NCBI GenBank assembly: GCA_038254435.1 | Contig: JBBSGD010000099.1 | Span: 1 to 5,484 of the forward strand | DNA from: JBBSGD01 sp038254435 | Lineage (GTDB): Bacteria; Actinomycetota; CADDZG01; WHSQ01 | Direction of reading: 5' to 3' | Length of the DNA: 5,484 nt | In this document: piece by piece, positions 5,339 through 5,484 of the stretch | How the letters are laid out: every line of letters begins with the position of its first letter | Numbering within the stretch: the stretch's first letter is position 1 | Position numbers and translations under genes: made by a program | The notes under the pieces: model-generated | Databases searched by the model: none | Told to the model about the DNA's origin: nothing | The model's input: only the letters and a program-made list of their open reading frames with translations

Positions 5339-5484
5339 CACAGGACCTCCGGGGCAAGCGAAATGATCTTCATGAAGCGCTTCTCTCTGAGCTCACGAGC
5401 CACGGGGCCGAAGATGCGGGTCCCGCGCGGCTGCATCTGACCGTCCACGATCACTACTGCGTTGTCATCGAACTTGATGTATGA
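5338..5484 (-). CDS. rplN: 50S ribosomal protein L14, C-terminal 48 residues (cut by window edge)
   Basis: L14 lies at the subunit interface of the 50S, where it contributes to a bridge to 16S rRNA. Only the last 48 residues are present, in frame from the window edge (5484): SYIKFDDNAVVIVDGQMQPRG, then the hallmark TRIFGPVARELREKRF at 22-37 and MKIISLAPEVL at the end, stop TGA at 5340-5338. The full protein is usually 122 residues, so about 74 are missing beyond the window. The stop overlaps the rplX start by one base. Its last codons contain the GGAGG that serves rplX. The sequence is near-consensus over its whole visible length, so the call is secure despite truncation. Confidence 0.97.
   Translation of the reverse strand, partial: SYIKFDDNAVVIVDGQMQPRGTRIFGPVARELREKRFMKIISLAPEVL
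5346..5350 (-). promoter_or_regulatory. Shine-Dalgarno sequence of rplX inside the rplN 3' end
   Basis: GGAGG on the minus strand, 7 nt before the ATG at 5338 but only 4 nt before the GTG at 5341. The spacing is the main reason for preferring the ATG as the L24 start. Confidence 0.7.

Noticed and set aside
4061..5440. A 459-codon open frame on the plus strand opposite rpsH, rpsZ, rplE and rplX
   Set aside because: It lies wholly antisense to five well-identified ribosomal genes. Its translation is rich in Arg, His, Asp and Val with no recognisable domain, as expected when GC-rich codons leave an antisense frame without stops.
1..5484. A novel defence, mobile or other accessory system
   Set aside because: All sequence is accounted for by conserved spc-operon genes in standard order on one strand, with gaps of at most 54 nt. 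There is no room for an undescribed locus other than antisense frames without support.

Overview
The window is an unbroken stretch of a bacterial ribosomal-protein operon of the spc type. All genes lie on the minus strand, so transcription runs from high to low coordinates. In transcription order they are rplN (L14, 3' end only), rplX (L24), rplE (L5), rpsZ/rpsN (S14, short zinc form), rplB-free spc core rpsH (S8), rplF (L6), rplR (L18), rpsE (S5), rpmD (L30), rplO (L15), secY, and adk (adenylate kinase, 5' part only). All ten complete genes have intact frames and normal family lengths. I found no RNA gene, mobile element, CRISPR array, long repeat or gene-free stretch above 54 bases.

Organism: bacterial and GC-rich by eye. 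The single S14 is the 61-residue form with two CxxC pairs. The order secY-adk is typical of Gram-positive-type lineages, whereas E. coli has secY followed by rpmJ. L5, S8 and S14 read most like Actinomycetota proteins as I remember them, possibly a deep lineage such as Thermoleophilia. The phylum is a moderate-confidence inference; the class is a guess.

Layout: from 5484 to 3844 the genes rplN, rplX, rplE, rpsZ and rpsH are packed at junctions of -1, 3, 0 and 4 nt, which suggests translational coupling. After a 54-nt gap come rplF, rplR, rpsE and rpmD (gaps 14, 25 and 11 nt). A 42-nt gap precedes rplO, which overlaps secY by 4 nt (GTGA). The secY stop directly abuts the adk start (TAGATG). 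No promoter or terminator is visible; the operon promoter should lie upstream of the window (beyond 5484) and transcription should continue past position 1.

Together the genes supply 30S proteins (S5, S8, S14), 50S proteins (L5, L6, L14, L15, L18, L24, L30), the protein-export channel that docks on the ribosome, and an enzyme that balances adenine nucleotides. I see no previously undescribed system here. The points worth a second look are small: an L24 with three cysteines and an aspartate where a four-cysteine knuckle would sit, two zero-gap TAGATG junctions with very different Shine-Dalgarno support, ambiguous paired starts for rplX and rpsH, and a weak possible regulatory hairpin over the rplE start.
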